A DNA stretch of 60,375 bases from Algoriphagus sp. A40 (GCF_002002735.1 NZ_MUNY01000063.1:1-60375), one strand, 5' to 3'. Shown: positions 26,421 to 35,776, counted from the stretch's first letter. Notes: generated from the letters alone by a model not told the origin. Made by a program: numbers and translations.

Positions 26421-27389
26421 TTAAAGTTCTGCTTTTAGTGCCTCTGTTAGTTTTGGTACTACCTCAAATGCATCCCCAACTATTCCATAATCAGCTGCCT
26501 TAAAAAACGGAGCTTCCGGGTCTTTGTTGATTACTACTATACACTTTGAGGAATTGACTCCCGCAAGATGTTGAATCGCTCCTGAAATTCCTATGGCTAT
26601 GTACAAACTAGGAGCAACTTTTACCCCTGTTTGGCCCACATGTTCATGGTGAGGTCTCCAGCCAATGTCGGAAACCGGTTTGGAGCAACCAGTGGCAGCA
26701 CCCAATACTTTGGCAAGGTCTTCTATCATGCCCCAATTTTCAGGACCTTTCATGCCCCTGCCACCGGAAACCACGATATCAGCTTCAGGAAGAAGAATTT
26801 CACCTTTCGCTCTTTCAGTTGAAGTGATTTTAGAAGCAAAATCTGAATCCGCCAAGCTTACAGAAATCTTTTCAACGGTGGCATCTGCGCCATCTGTTTT
26901 CAAATCCACTGCATTTTTCTTCACTGCAAGGATCTTATTTTCAGTTGATAAGGAAGTCTCAGCAAAGGCTTTTCCGGTATAGATGCTACGTTTGACGGTA
27001 TAGCCCCCGGTAGAATTTGGAAGTTCTACAACATTGGAAACTAGGCCAGCATTCAATTTTATCGCGAGTCTGGCGGCTACCGCATCGCCAAGAGAAGACT
27101 TGGCTAATATCAAAGTCTTGGCACCTACAGAAGCAAAAGCCTGCGCCACTGCAGATGCATGTGCTTGAATCACGCCATCTGTCAGTCGGACATCGTCAGC
27201 ATGCAAAACTTTGGATGCTCCTGCTTTCCCCACAGCACCCAATTCAGACGAATCTATGGTACCCAAAGCGACCGCTACCACTTCACCCTCGCCAGTCTGT
27301 GCTGCCAAGGCTTTCGCAAAAGAAACTGCCTCAAGGCTCGTCTTTTTCACTTTCCCCTCGGCCTGTTCAATATATACTAAAATTGACAT
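26421..27389 (-). CDS. etfA: Electron transfer flavoprotein alpha subunit
   Basis: Alpha subunit of the heterodimeric ETF, 322 residues, collecting electrons from acyl-CoA and related dehydrogenases. The C-terminal FAD domain shows GGRGMKGPENWGMIEDL, SDIGWRPHHEHVGQTG, GISGAIQHLAGV and INKDPEAPFFKAADYGIVGD, all hallmarks of EtfA. The N-terminal half is an adenine-nucleotide alpha-hydrolase-like fold. It follows etfB by 35 bases on the minus strand. Confidence 0.95.
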   Translation of the reverse strand: MSILVYIEQAEGKVKKTSLEAVSFAKALAAQTGEGEVVAVALGTIDSSELGAVGKAGASKVLHADDVRLTDGVIQAHASAVAQAFASVGAKTLILAKSSLGDAVAARLAIKLNAGLVSNVVELPNSTGGYTVKRSIYTGKAFAETSLSTENKILAVKKNAVDLKTDGADATVEKISVSLADSDFASKITSTERAKGEILLPEADIVVSGGRGMKGPENWGMIEDLAKVLGAATGCSKPVSDIGWRPHHEHVGQTGVKVAPSLYIAIGISGAIQHLAGVNSSKCIVVINKDPEAPFFKAADYGIVGDAFEVVPKLTEALKAEL

Positions 27390-27424
27390 AAGTTATTGAA
27401 TTAATGAGATTTAAAAAAAATGAG

Positions 27425-28162
27425 TTAAAGTACTTTTGCTTCGTTTTTAAGCAGTTTTACCAGCTCGGATACATTGTCTTTGTCGACAAGTTTTACTGAT
27501 CCTTTGGCTGGAGGCAATTGAAAGCTAACCGCTTCAGCCTGGGTTTCCTGGGAGATTGGCTCCACTACTTTCAAAGGCTTGGTACGGGCAGACATGATCC
27601 CTCTCATATTTGGAATTTTCCATTCTGCTATCGGCTCCTGGCATCCGGCAATCAATGGCAATTGGGCTTCAAGGTATTCTTTTCCACCTTCGATTTCTCT
27701 GGCCATTTTCACCGTGGTACCTTCAACCTCCAATTTCATAACCGGAGAAAAAGAAGGCATTCCGAGCAATTCACCAACCATCCCGTGCACCATTCCTCCA
27801 TTGAAATCGATCGATTCACGGCCCATAAGAATCAAATCATATCCGCCTTCCTTGGCATAATGTGCAATTTGTTTTGCTACGAAAAAGGAATCCTTTGGTA
27901 AAGAATTGACCCGGATCGCGTCATCTGCTCCAATTGCAAGTGATTTTCTCAAAGTTGGTTCTGTCTCGGCTTCTCCCACGTTTAAAGCAGTCAGGGTACC
28001 TCCGGTCTGATCTCTAAGTTCAACAGCCCTAGCTAATGCATAATCGTCGTATGGGCCGATAATAAACTGAACTCCTGTCGTATCAAACTTGGTATTGTTG
28101 GCAGTAAACTGAATCTTGGAAGTCGTATCCGGTACATGTGTGATACAAACAAGAATCTTCAT
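27425..28162 (-). CDS. etfB: Electron transfer flavoprotein beta subunit
   Basis: Beta subunit of ETF, 245 residues. The opening KILVCITHVPDTTSKI, the NPYDDYALARA-like segment (GPYDDYALARAVEL) and the signature around MAREIEGGKEYLEAQLPLIAG with the terminal SARTKPLKV are those of EtfB. It would bind AMP and pair with EtfA. First gene of the etfB-etfA-nuclease unit; divergent from the small TPR-like gene. Confidence 0.95.
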   Translation of the reverse strand: MKILVCITHVPDTTSKIQFTANNTKFDTTGVQFIIGPYDDYALARAVELRDQTGGTLTALNVGEAETEPTLRKSLAIGADDAIRVNSLPKDSFFVAKQIAHYAKEGGYDLILMGRESIDFNGGMVHGMVGELLGMPSFSPVMKLEVEGTTVKMAREIEGGKEYLEAQLPLIAGCQEPIAEWKIPNMRGIMSARTKPLKVVEPISQETQAEAVSFQLPPAKGSVKLVDKDNVSELVKLLKNEAKVL

Positions 28163-28236
28163 TGGTTTAGAGTTAGATTATTTTAGATTTATTTCGCGTG
28201 AAAATAACAGGCTACCGCTAATTAAAAAAACTATTC

Positions 28237-28569
28237 ATGGCCAATTTGGACAGACTTCAGATACTCCGGGACTTTATTAAAGAGGAACCGGAAAACCCCT
28301 TCAATTATTATGCTTTGGCTTTGGAACTTCGGGATAAAGACCGGGAAGAGGCAGAGGATCTGTTCAGCTTTTTATTGTTAAACCATTCGGACTACCTTCC
28401 TGTTTACTTTCCTGCCGCACATTTTTTTGGGGAGCATGACCAAATCCAAAAAAGTCGGGAAATTTTTGAAAAAGGGATTGTTTTGGCTGAATTTCAAAAA
28501 GAAGAAAAAACGCTGAAAGAACTTAAAAATGCCTTTCAGAACTTTCTCTTTGAGAATGACCTGGATTGA
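28237..28569 (+). CDS. Small TPR-like protein
   Basis: Protein of 110 residues built from helix pairs of tetratricopeptide type (NPFNYYALALELRDKDREEA, then YLPVYFPAAHFFGEHDQ). No signal peptide and no catalytic motif. Such short TPR proteins usually mediate protein contacts. It is divergent from etfB with a 74-base gap. Function unknown. Confidence 0.72.
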   Translation: MANLDRLQILRDFIKEEPENPFNYYALALELRDKDREEAEDLFSFLLLNHSDYLPVYFPAAHFFGEHDQIQKSREIFEKGIVLAEFQKEEKTLKELKNAFQNFLFENDLD

Positions 28570-28667
28570 TTATCCTGTGAAAATCCCGTTTTTAAATTAG
28601 GATTGAATGAATTGAAAATCAATTTCTTAAATTGAAATTCTCAAAAAAAATCGAATCTTCTTTTCAT

Positions 28668-29159
28668 ATGATCACCCAAAAAGAAATGCTTGCCCACTTT
28701 TTACCCCTGATGGAAGCGCAGGGAAAACGCTATAAAAAGAAAAGTCTGATCCGCGCCAAAAAAGCTGAACCGGGTCTGGAAGTTGTGACCCGAACAAGTG
28801 ACGGATATGAAACCAAAAATACGGCTGAAAAAGGTGACTGGCTGGTCGAAAACCAAACCTCTGCCAAAGAAAGCTATCTGATCAAGGCTGAGACTTTTGA
28901 GAAAAAATACGCGCTTATGGACTCCTTAGGGAATGGATGGGGTTGCTATCGCCCGGTCGGAGAAATATACGGATTGAGAGTAAGTGCTGAGGATTTGGAG
29001 AACTTTGGCGCCGAGCCCTTGATGGAATTTCAAGCGCCCTGGAAAGAATCGATTGTGGTCAAACCCGGAGACTACTTGGTCATCTCATTGGACCAAAGTG
29101 AAATTTATCGGGTTGCCAAGAAAGAGTTTACCGAAACGTATGAAGAAATCAAGGCTTGA
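28668..29159 (+). CDS. PGDYG-like hypothetical protein
   Basis: Cytosolic protein of 163 residues, rich in Lys and Glu. The C-terminal part contains VVKPGDYLVISL, resembling the PGDYG family motif; otherwise nothing is recognised. An ATG at 28668 was chosen; a TTG 12 codons upstream is possible. The last 11 bases overlap the convergent oxidoreductase gene. Confidence 0.6.
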   Translation: MITQKEMLAHFLPLMEAQGKRYKKKSLIRAKKAEPGLEVVTRTSDGYETKNTAEKGDWLVENQTSAKESYLIKAETFEKKYALMDSLGNGWGCYRPVGEIYGLRVSAEDLENFGAEPLMEFQAPWKESIVVKPGDYLVISLDQSEIYRVAKKEFTETYEEIKA

Positions 29160-30147
29160 GGACGATTTTCCCAAACTGATCCCCAGCTTTCATCAGATCA
29201 AAAGCTTTGACTGCATTTTCAAATGTGAAAATCTGGTCAACAACTGGTCGAATCTTTTTTTCCTCTACCAATGCAATCATATTTTGAAAATCCTGATCTG
29301 AACCCATGGTTGAGCCCATGATTTTAAGTTGATTCCAATACACTTTTCTAGCTTCCAGTTTATTGGGTAGCCCCATTGTTGCACCGTAGAGCACAATTCT
29401 TCCCCCAGGTTTGCAAACATGGATCAACTGGTTGATCGAATCCCCTGCTGCTCCATCAATGATTACATCAAACCCATCAGTGGCATTTAGTGCCTTTTCA
29501 GTCCAGTCCGGTTCGAGGTAATTAAACCCAAATTCTGCACCTGCAATCATTGCTTTTTCAAGTTTGGAACTGCGGCTGCTGCTGACCGAGAGCGTTGCCC
29601 CGATTGCTTTGGCATATTGTGCAGCAAACTGAGCCACTCCTCCTCCTATTCCAGTCACCAAAACCTGGTCACCTGCTTTGGCTTGTCCCTGAAAAATCAA
29701 TGCACGATAAGCTGTGACACCTGCCAAAGGCAAAGCAGCTGCCTCTTCCCAGCTCAAATGACTAGGCTTTTCAAGCAGCCGATCTAATGGAATTGCTATG
29801 AATTCGGCCAAAGTACCGTTTCTGGGCATTCCCAAAATCTGGAATTCCTTGGATTGAGCTCTTTGATCAGCTCCCCAAAACATCGCTGGATTGATGATGA
29901 CTTCCTTGCCAATCCAGGATGCATGGCTTTCATCACTTACTTTTTCCACCACTCCCGCTCCGTCCGAGCCAAGGACTACCCCATCCGAAAGGTTGGGGTA
30001 AAGTCCCTGACGACACCACTCATCCCGGTGATTGAGCGAGGCGGATTTTATTCGAACCAGTGCCTCTCCACTTTTTAACTCAGGATCAGGAACTGTTACG
30101 AATTCAATTTTTGAATCAAGTTGGCGATTAAGAACTATTCCCTTCAT
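29149..30147 (-). CDS. MDR-family zinc-free quinone oxidoreductase-like protein
   Basis: Medium-chain dehydrogenase/reductase of 332 residues. It has the GroES-like N-terminal part (SLNHRDEWCRQGLYP, VLGSDGAGVVEKV), the Rossmann loop VTGIGGGVAQFAAQ (about 163-176) for NADPH and the C-terminal signature KIVLKP. The Cys cluster for structural zinc is absent, favouring quinone oxidoreductase/enoyl reductase types over alcohol dehydrogenases. It ends 6 bases before the dnaB stop, so the two minus-strand genes are probably cotranscribed. Confidence 0.85.
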   Translation of the reverse strand: MKGIVLNRQLDSKIEFVTVPDPELKSGEALVRIKSASLNHRDEWCRQGLYPNLSDGVVLGSDGAGVVEKVSDESHASWIGKEVIINPAMFWGADQRAQSKEFQILGMPRNGTLAEFIAIPLDRLLEKPSHLSWEEAAALPLAGVTAYRALIFQGQAKAGDQVLVTGIGGGVAQFAAQYAKAIGATLSVSSSRSSKLEKAMIAGAEFGFNYLEPDWTEKALNATDGFDVIIDGAAGDSINQLIHVCKPGGRIVLYGATMGLPNKLEARKVYWNQLKIMGSTMGSDQDFQNMIALVEEKKIRPVVDQIFTFENAVKAFDLMKAGDQFGKIVLKP

Positions 30148-30153
30148 AGGATT

Positions 30154-31740
30154 TTAAAACCCTGCTGGTCCATTATCTGATTTGAACACATCATCGATAT
30201 TATCCTCATTTGCTCTGCTCCCCAGCTTGATGGTTTGTCCGCTGTCGAAGGCTGCAGAGCCTGAAGCACTCGATGTAAACTTATGAGAATAAGACACTTC
30301 AGGTGATTGGTTTGAACTATAATTGATTCCTGAATCCAGGTCAGTAAACTTGGTGTATTTGCCGATAAACCGGAGTTTTACATTCTCGAGCGAACCGTTA
30401 CGGTGCTTAGCGATGATCACTTCACCGACTCCCGCCGTGGAATTGTTGTCTTCATCCTGGGTGATTCCATAATACTCAGGACGGTAAAGGAACATCACCA
30501 TATCGGCATCTTGCTCTATTGCACCGGATTCTCGAAGATCCGAAAGCTGTGGCCGCTTGTCCCCGCCTCTGGTTTCCACCGCTCTGGACAATTGGGAAAG
30601 TGCAATTACAGGAATGCTCAATTCCTTGGCAATTTTCTTCAGTGCTCTGGAAATACTTGCAATTTCCTGTTCACGGTTTCCACCTTGTCCACCGTTTTTT
30701 GAATCACCGGACATCAACTGCAAGTAGTCAATCACGACCATTTGGATGTCGTGCTGAGCTTTCAGTTTCCGGCATTTTGCGCGAAGTTCCAAAATTGACA
30801 AGGCTGGGGTGTCATCCACAAAAAGCGGTGCTTTGGAAAGTTTGGCTGTTTTATGAACCAATTGCGCCCATTCGTGATCAGCCAGTGAACCCTTTTTGAT
30901 TTTTTCTGAATCCAGTTCAGCTTCAGATGAAATCAGACGGTTGACCAACTGAACCGAGGACATTTCCAAAGAGAAAATTGCCACCGGCCGGTTGTGATCC
31001 ACCGCGGCATTTCTCAAAACGGAAAGAACAAAGGCCGTTTTACCCATCGCAGGACGGGCAGCAATGATCACCAAATCGGATTTTTGCCAACCTGAGGTCA
31101 CCCGATCCAAGGCAGTAAAACCGGAAGGAACACCTGTCAAACCGTCTTTTTGAAGCTTTCTTTTCTCAAGCTCAATGATTGCCTCTCGCATGATAGAACG
31201 CATATCGGAGTAGTTTTTTCGGATATTCTTTTCAGAAATTTCGAAAAGAGACTGCTCCATTTTGTCCAAAAGCTCGAAAACGTCGGTAGTATCCTCGAAC
31301 GCGTCCTTTTGGATTTCTCCGGAAATGCGGATCAACTCACGCTTGATGGATTGCTCGGTGATGATCCTGGCGTGATATTCAATATTTGCCGCCGAAGCCA
31401 CTTTTGAAGTCAGCTCGGTCACATAAAATGCTCCCCCCGCGATCTCCAAGGCTCCGTTTTTCCGAAGCTGGGTGGTCACTGTCAACAAATCAATCGGCTG
31501 ACTTTCGGTGAAAAGATCCAAAATCGCCTGAAAAATCACTTTGTGCGAATCCTTGTAGAAACTTTCTACTTTCAGAATATCGATCACATTGGTCAATGCA
31601 TCTTTTTCAAGCATCAATGCACCAAGAACTGCCTCTTCCAGTTCTACTGCCTGAGGGGGTACTTTACCCAAAAAACCAGTCGGATTGTCGTGAAGTGGCT
31701 TTTTTCGGAAGATTCTTGGTTGGTTGGTATTTTCGGTCAT
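30154..31740 (-). CDS. dnaB: Replicative DNA helicase DnaB
   Basis: Hexameric helicase at the replication fork, 528 residues. The N-terminal DnaB domain (PPQAVELEEAVLGALML) is followed by the RecA-like motor with Walker A ARPAMGKTAF, Walker B VVIDYLQLM, and LSQLSRAVETRGGDKRPQLS with the arginine-finger region. No intein interrupts it. The C-terminal ~50 residues are Ser/Asn-rich. A TACATTTG box sits only 5 bases before the ATG (31745-31752, minus), so the transcript may be nearly leaderless if that box is used. Confidence 0.96.
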   Translation of the reverse strand: MTENTNQPRIFRKKPLHDNPTGFLGKVPPQAVELEEAVLGALMLEKDALTNVIDILKVESFYKDSHKVIFQAILDLFTESQPIDLLTVTTQLRKNGALEIAGGAFYVTELTSKVASAANIEYHARIITEQSIKRELIRISGEIQKDAFEDTTDVFELLDKMEQSLFEISEKNIRKNYSDMRSIMREAIIELEKRKLQKDGLTGVPSGFTALDRVTSGWQKSDLVIIAARPAMGKTAFVLSVLRNAAVDHNRPVAIFSLEMSSVQLVNRLISSEAELDSEKIKKGSLADHEWAQLVHKTAKLSKAPLFVDDTPALSILELRAKCRKLKAQHDIQMVVIDYLQLMSGDSKNGGQGGNREQEIASISRALKKIAKELSIPVIALSQLSRAVETRGGDKRPQLSDLRESGAIEQDADMVMFLYRPEYYGITQDEDNNSTAGVGEVIIAKHRNGSLENVKLRFIGKYTKFTDLDSGINYSSNQSPEVSYSHKFTSSASGSAAFDSGQTIKLGSRANEDNIDDVFKSDNGPAGF

Positions 31741-31744
31741 ATAA

Positions 31745-31752
31745 CAAATGTA
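31745..31752 (-). promoter_or_regulatory. Putative -7 box directly before dnaB
   Basis: TACATTTG on the minus strand matches TAnnTTTG. Its closeness to the start codon makes it either a leaderless promoter or a chance match. Confidence 0.28.
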
Positions 31753-31830
31753 TCGGCTGGAAAGGAAGAGTTTTAAACAAGTTTTACAATACTTATCAAC
31801 ATACCTCCTTCAGCAAGAATCAGGCCCTGC

Positions 31831-32523
31831 TCAGGCATTTTTTTTATAATAAACTCCATTTCGATAACCTCTGAACATGGAACAAAGCACCGCCCAGCTG
31901 GAATGCCAAAGGATCTCCGAAAGTGGTATTCCTATGATTTTTTGCCCCAAAATAGGTGCATCCAACATCCCATAGGTATCCCAAAAATGAGGATATAGAA
32001 TCTGAAATGTGATGTAATAAATGACAATGGTAATCGCCATTGTAGCCACTCCGGAAACGATTGAAAGGTAAATCAAGTCCGGTCTTTGGATCCAGATATA
32101 AATAGATAAAGCCATGAAAGTCAAAAAGGTAACATAACCGGAGTGAATCTTTAAAACAAGACTAAATACTGTAAGACTAGCACATCCGATCAGCCAGAGG
32201 TAAAAGAAATCCTTGTTCCTGGCTTTGGTCTGTCGATCATAATCAATCTCCTTTCGGGTGAAAGAAGAATGGATATATCCGCCAACTCCAAACAGGGCAA
32301 AACCAATGATGTAATCTTCAATTCCCACAATCCCAACTCCAAACAAAGTCGGAGGTTTCCAATAATCCTGGAAATACCAAACCTCAGCAATAATACCCAT
32401 GATCCCTCCCACAGCGCATACTTTGATCATTCCACTTTTCCAGGGATTTTTGATAAAAACCACCAACCAGGCCACCATGTAAAACAGGGAAAGAATCAAA
32501 TAGGCAAACTTGTCATCCAGCAT
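31831..32523 (-). CDS. Lycopene-cyclase-domain-like membrane protein
   Basis: Integral membrane protein of 230 residues with about six to seven hydrophobic helices. It shows an internal two-fold pattern: GIVGIEDYIIGF in the first half (about 66-77) and IIGIPLSEILWHSSW in the second (about 193-207). A repeated G-I-x-x-E/S-E motif of this type is found in lycopene cyclase domain proteins. No carotenoid genes are adjacent. It may be a cyclase-like enzyme or an unrelated membrane protein with a similar fold. Confidence 0.55.
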   Translation of the reverse strand: MLDDKFAYLILSLFYMVAWLVVFIKNPWKSGMIKVCAVGGIMGIIAEVWYFQDYWKPPTLFGVGIVGIEDYIIGFALFGVGGYIHSSFTRKEIDYDRQTKARNKDFFYLWLIGCASLTVFSLVLKIHSGYVTFLTFMALSIYIWIQRPDLIYLSIVSGVATMAITIVIYYITFQILYPHFWDTYGMLDAPILGQKIIGIPLSEILWHSSWAVLCSMFRGYRNGVYYKKNA

Positions 32524-32622
32524 AATTGAAAAATTTGAGCCCGAAAATAGCCAAAAACCCTCCCCCTCAAAAAATCTCGAAAATGAAAAAAGATTAGACC
32601 CTGAGCACCCGCATTTTATTTT

Positions 32623-32630
32623 TAAGTTTG
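32623..32630 (+). promoter_or_regulatory. Putative -7 promoter box for the mpl-type gene
   Basis: TAAGTTTG fits TAnnTTTG and lies 32 bases before the ATG at 32662. No clear -33 TTG was seen. Confidence 0.42.
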
Positions 32631-32661
32631 GCGGATAAAGCTAATCCCTCATTTTTCGATT

Positions 32662-34029
32662 ATGAAAAAATACCACTTCATCGCAATCGGTGGAGCAGTG
32701 ATGCACAACCTGGCTCTGGCCTTGGTCCAGAAAGGCTATCAGGTAAGCGGTTCTGATGATGAAATCTACGAGCCATCCCGAACACGCTTGGAAAAAGCTG
32801 GAATCCTTCCCCCTGCCTATGGTTGGTTTCCTGAAAAAATCACTTCCGATCTGGATGGAATTATCCTGGGAATGCATGCCCGGATAGACAATCCCGAACT
32901 GATCAGAGCCCAGGAACTGGGAGTTCAAGTCTATTCTTTTCCGGAATTCATCTACAATCAGAGCCAAAATAAAAAGAGAGTTGTGATAGCAGGTTCACAT
33001 GGAAAGACCTCCATCACTTCCATGATTCTTCACGTACTTAAGGACCAAAATGTAGATTTTGATTACCTGGTCGGTGCTCAGATTGAAGGTTTTGACCTGA
33101 TGGTGAGGCTTTCGGATGCTCCTGTCATCGTGATCGAAGGGGATGAATACCTGACTTCACCCATTGACCGAACTCCAAAGTTTTTCCATTACAAGCATGA
33201 TATTGCTTTGGTCAGTGGGATTGCTTGGGATCACTTCAATGTCTTCCCTGATTTTGAGGATTACAAAGCCCAGTTCTCAAAGTTCATGGATCAGACGCTC
33301 AAAACCGGTGAATTGATCTATTGTGATGCGGATGAATTGGTAAAAGAAGCTGCGGAAAAAAGCTTGACCGGTGGTAAAAAAACACCTTATCATGCTCATC
33401 CAGCCGAAATCAAGGATGGAATAACCTACCTTCAAACTGATTTAGGCCTTTTGGAAATCGGAATCTTTGGAGAACACAATTTGCAAAATCTGCAGGGAGC
33501 GATGGAAGTTTGCCGGGCTTTGGGAGTTTCCACTTCTGAATTCTACCGATCAATTCCATCATTTAAAGGCGCGGCAAAACGCCAGGAAATCCTGGCCACT
33601 GGCAAATCCGGGATTTTATTCCGTGACTTTGCACATGCACCATCCAAACTGAAAGCCACAGTCAATGCAGTGAAAAACCAATTTCCAGAGCGGAAATTGG
33701 TAGCTGTTCAGGAACTTCACACCTATTCCTCCCTGAACAAGGACTTTCTTCCAAACTATGCCAACTCCATGGATGCGACAGACGTTGCGGTGGTTTATCT
33801 CAATCCTCATGCAGTGGCCTTGAAAAAGTTGGAACTCATGGACGAAGCCACACTTCGGGAAGGATTTAAGCGACCGGATTTGATGCTTTTTACCGAAAGT
33901 CAGGCTTTAAAAGAGTATCTTTTGACACAGAATTACACCAAAACTAACCTGCTTTTGATGAGTTCAGGAAACTATGACAACCTGGATCTGGAACCTTTAA
34001 AAGCAAAATTCAACTCAAATGAAGCTTAA
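32662..34029 (+). CDS. mpl: Mpl-type UDP-N-acetylmuramate-tripeptide ligase
   Basis: Mur ligase of 455 residues. The N-terminal Rossmann part begins HFIAIGGAVMHNLAL and the ATP-binding P-loop is GSHGKTSITS (about 112-121); the middle domain holds VIEGDEY and SGIAWDHFNVFPD. The overall arrangement is that of Mpl, which attaches recycled tripeptide to UDP-MurNAc; MurC is an alternative, but the opening and the DEYLTSPIDRTPKF segment fit Mpl. Cytosolic. The exonuclease gene begins 11 bases before its stop. Confidence 0.85.
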   Translation: MKKYHFIAIGGAVMHNLALALVQKGYQVSGSDDEIYEPSRTRLEKAGILPPAYGWFPEKITSDLDGIILGMHARIDNPELIRAQELGVQVYSFPEFIYNQSQNKKRVVIAGSHGKTSITSMILHVLKDQNVDFDYLVGAQIEGFDLMVRLSDAPVIVIEGDEYLTSPIDRTPKFFHYKHDIALVSGIAWDHFNVFPDFEDYKAQFSKFMDQTLKTGELIYCDADELVKEAAEKSLTGGKKTPYHAHPAEIKDGITYLQTDLGLLEIGIFGEHNLQNLQGAMEVCRALGVSTSEFYRSIPSFKGAAKRQEILATGKSGILFRDFAHAPSKLKATVNAVKNQFPERKLVAVQELHTYSSLNKDFLPNYANSMDATDVAVVYLNPHAVALKKLELMDEATLREGFKRPDLMLFTESQALKEYLLTQNYTKTNLLLMSSGNYDNLDLEPLKAKFNSNEA

Positions 34030-34825
34030 TCTAAGAAACGCGATTGCATTTTTTGATCTGGAAGCTACCGGCACCAATGTCGGAACTGACAGAATCGTTG
34101 AAATTTCTATCGTAAAACTTCATCCCGATCAAGGTAGGGAAATCTACACCAAACGGGTGAACCCCGGCATTCCAATTCCTTTGGAAGCATCCCTGATCCA
34201 TGGGATTTACGATAAGGATGTGAAAAACGAACCCTTTTTCAAAGATATCGCCAGGGAAATCCAGCAGTTTATCGGCACTGCCGATTTGGGAGGATTCAAT
34301 GTCCTGAAGTATGACATTCCCCTTTTGGTCGAGGAGTTTTTGAGATCAGGAATTGATTTTGACCTGGAAAACAGGAATTTACTTGATGCGCAGAAGATCT
34401 TTTTCCTGATGGAAAAAAGGAATCTCACATCGGCGTACAAGTTCTATTGCAACAGATCTTTGGAAAATGCACATAGTGCCGAGGCGGATACGCTTGCTAC
34501 TTTAGATGTTTTTGAGGCGCAGGTGGAGCGATATCAAGGGGAGGAAATTGAGGATCTTCAGGGCAAAAAGGTGGGGATTTTCACCAATGACATGAAGAAA
34601 ATCCACGAAATGGTCAATGAAAAAATGGTTGATCTTGCTGGGAGATTTGTCTTCAATTCACAGGGTCAGGAGATATTCAACTTTGGCAAGCACAAAGGCA
34701 AAACAATCGACCAGGCCCTGAAAGAGGAACCAGGCTATTATGAATGGATGATGAAAGGAGATTTTCCTCTGGATACCAAGCGGAAACTGACTCAAGTGAA
34801 GCTGAGAGGGTTTGGGATGAAGTGA
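34019..34825 (+). CDS. DEDDh 3'-5' exonuclease with ExoX-like tail
   Basis: DnaQ-family exonuclease of 268 residues. Exo I motif FFDLEATGT (Asp13, Glu15), Exo II region GGFNVLKYDIPLL (about 91-103), and Exo III HSAEADTLATL (His about 151, Asp about 156) are present. The last ~50 residues (IFNFGKHKGKTIDQAL ... YYEWMMKGDFP) form an ExoX-type C-terminal domain. It may proofread or trim DNA ends. Overlap with mpl (11 bases) indicates coupling. No polymerase domain is attached. Confidence 0.88.
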   Translation: MKLNLRNAIAFFDLEATGTNVGTDRIVEISIVKLHPDQGREIYTKRVNPGIPIPLEASLIHGIYDKDVKNEPFFKDIAREIQQFIGTADLGGFNVLKYDIPLLVEEFLRSGIDFDLENRNLLDAQKIFFLMEKRNLTSAYKFYCNRSLENAHSAEADTLATLDVFEAQVERYQGEEIEDLQGKKVGIFTNDMKKIHEMVNEKMVDLAGRFVFNSQGQEIFNFGKHKGKTIDQALKEEPGYYEWMMKGDFPLDTKRKLTQVKLRGFGMK

Positions 34826-34829
34826 TTGT

Positions 34830-34890
34830 CAGTATGCAGTTTTAAGTAGACAGTAAGCAGTTTACAGCGCTGCCTACTGCCTACTTCTAA
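34830..34890. repeat. Degenerate palindromic repeat
   Basis: Units AAGTAGACAGTA and the near-reverse-complement TACTGCCTACTT face each other around GCGCTGC, with further CAGT/AAGCAG units to the left. Related in style to the larger 47463-47668 element. Confidence 0.58.
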
Positions 34891-34894
34891 CTTC

Positions 34895-35683
34895 CTACTT
34901 TTTATAGTACTCCAGCGCCTTCGGCATATTGGCGTTCAGCTTTTCAATTCTACGATCCGGGCCAGGGTGAGTAGAAAGAAACTCCGGCGGTGCCGCACCA
35001 CCTGCGGCGGACATCCTTTCCCAAAAAATAGGCGCTTGACGTGGATCATATCCAGCCATAGCCATGAAAATCAAACCCATCTCATCTGCTTCCAGTTCGT
35101 GTTTTCTAGAAAAACTTAGCATTCCCAACTCACTTCCCATACCGACCGACTGAAGCAAAATCTGCTGAGTCATTGTAGGATTTTGACCCAGAGCACTCGA
35201 GAAAAGGCTCATTCCCATGTTCATCATCATGCCGTTAGACATCCTTTCACGGGCATGGGATGCCACAGCATGGGCAATTTCATGCCCCATGACTACTGCA
35301 ATACCGGTCTCATTTTGGGTAATAGGTAGGATTCCTGTATAAAAAGCGACCTTGCCTCCCGGCATACACCAGGCATTGACCTGATCACTTTCCAGCAGGT
35401 TAAATTCCCATGCAAAATCATCTACCAAATCCTGGTATCCTTCAGAAACCAAATAGGCTTCAACGGCTTTTGCCATCTTCTGACCCACTCTGACCACTTT
35501 TTGGCCATCAGCAGTACTTGTAAGATTTTTACTTGCTGAGGTCGCTTTCTTATATTCCTCATTCACCAAAGGTTGAATCTCGTCATTGGAAACTGTAGCT
35601 AGCGCACTTCTACCAGTAAGGGGAACTTTAGCACAGGCATTGGCTAAAAGCCCAATTACAAAAATTAAAACTATCTTTTTCAT
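34895..35683 (-). CDS. M48-family metalloprotease lipoprotein
   Basis: Zinc protease of 262 residues anchored as a lipoprotein (lipobox LANAC, Cys17). The zinc site is HEIAH (134-138), with the third ligand in KHELEADE (Glu196 or Glu198). Such LoiP/YcaL/BepA-like proteases act in the periplasm on outer-membrane protein quality control. No TPR domain follows, so it is of the short type. Preceded by a separate divergent gene; single transcription unit by appearance. Confidence 0.9.
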   Translation of the reverse strand: MKKIVLIFVIGLLANACAKVPLTGRSALATVSNDEIQPLVNEEYKKATSASKNLTSTADGQKVVRVGQKMAKAVEAYLVSEGYQDLVDDFAWEFNLLESDQVNAWCMPGGKVAFYTGILPITQNETGIAVVMGHEIAHAVASHARERMSNGMMMNMGMSLFSSALGQNPTMTQQILLQSVGMGSELGMLSFSRKHELEADEMGLIFMAMAGYDPRQAPIFWERMSAAGGAAPPEFLSTHPGPDRRIEKLNANMPKALEYYKK

Positions 35684-35776
35684 GGTTGATTATTTTCTTA
35701 TCAGTTGAAATTCAAAAACGATACCAAGCTAACCGACTCGGTCTAATTTTAGTATTTTGGGTAAAAATCTCCAATC

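Noticed and set aside
34830..34890. Possible CRISPR-like spacing of repeats
   Set aside because: Units are too short and degenerate and have no spacers of constant length; no cas genes in the window.
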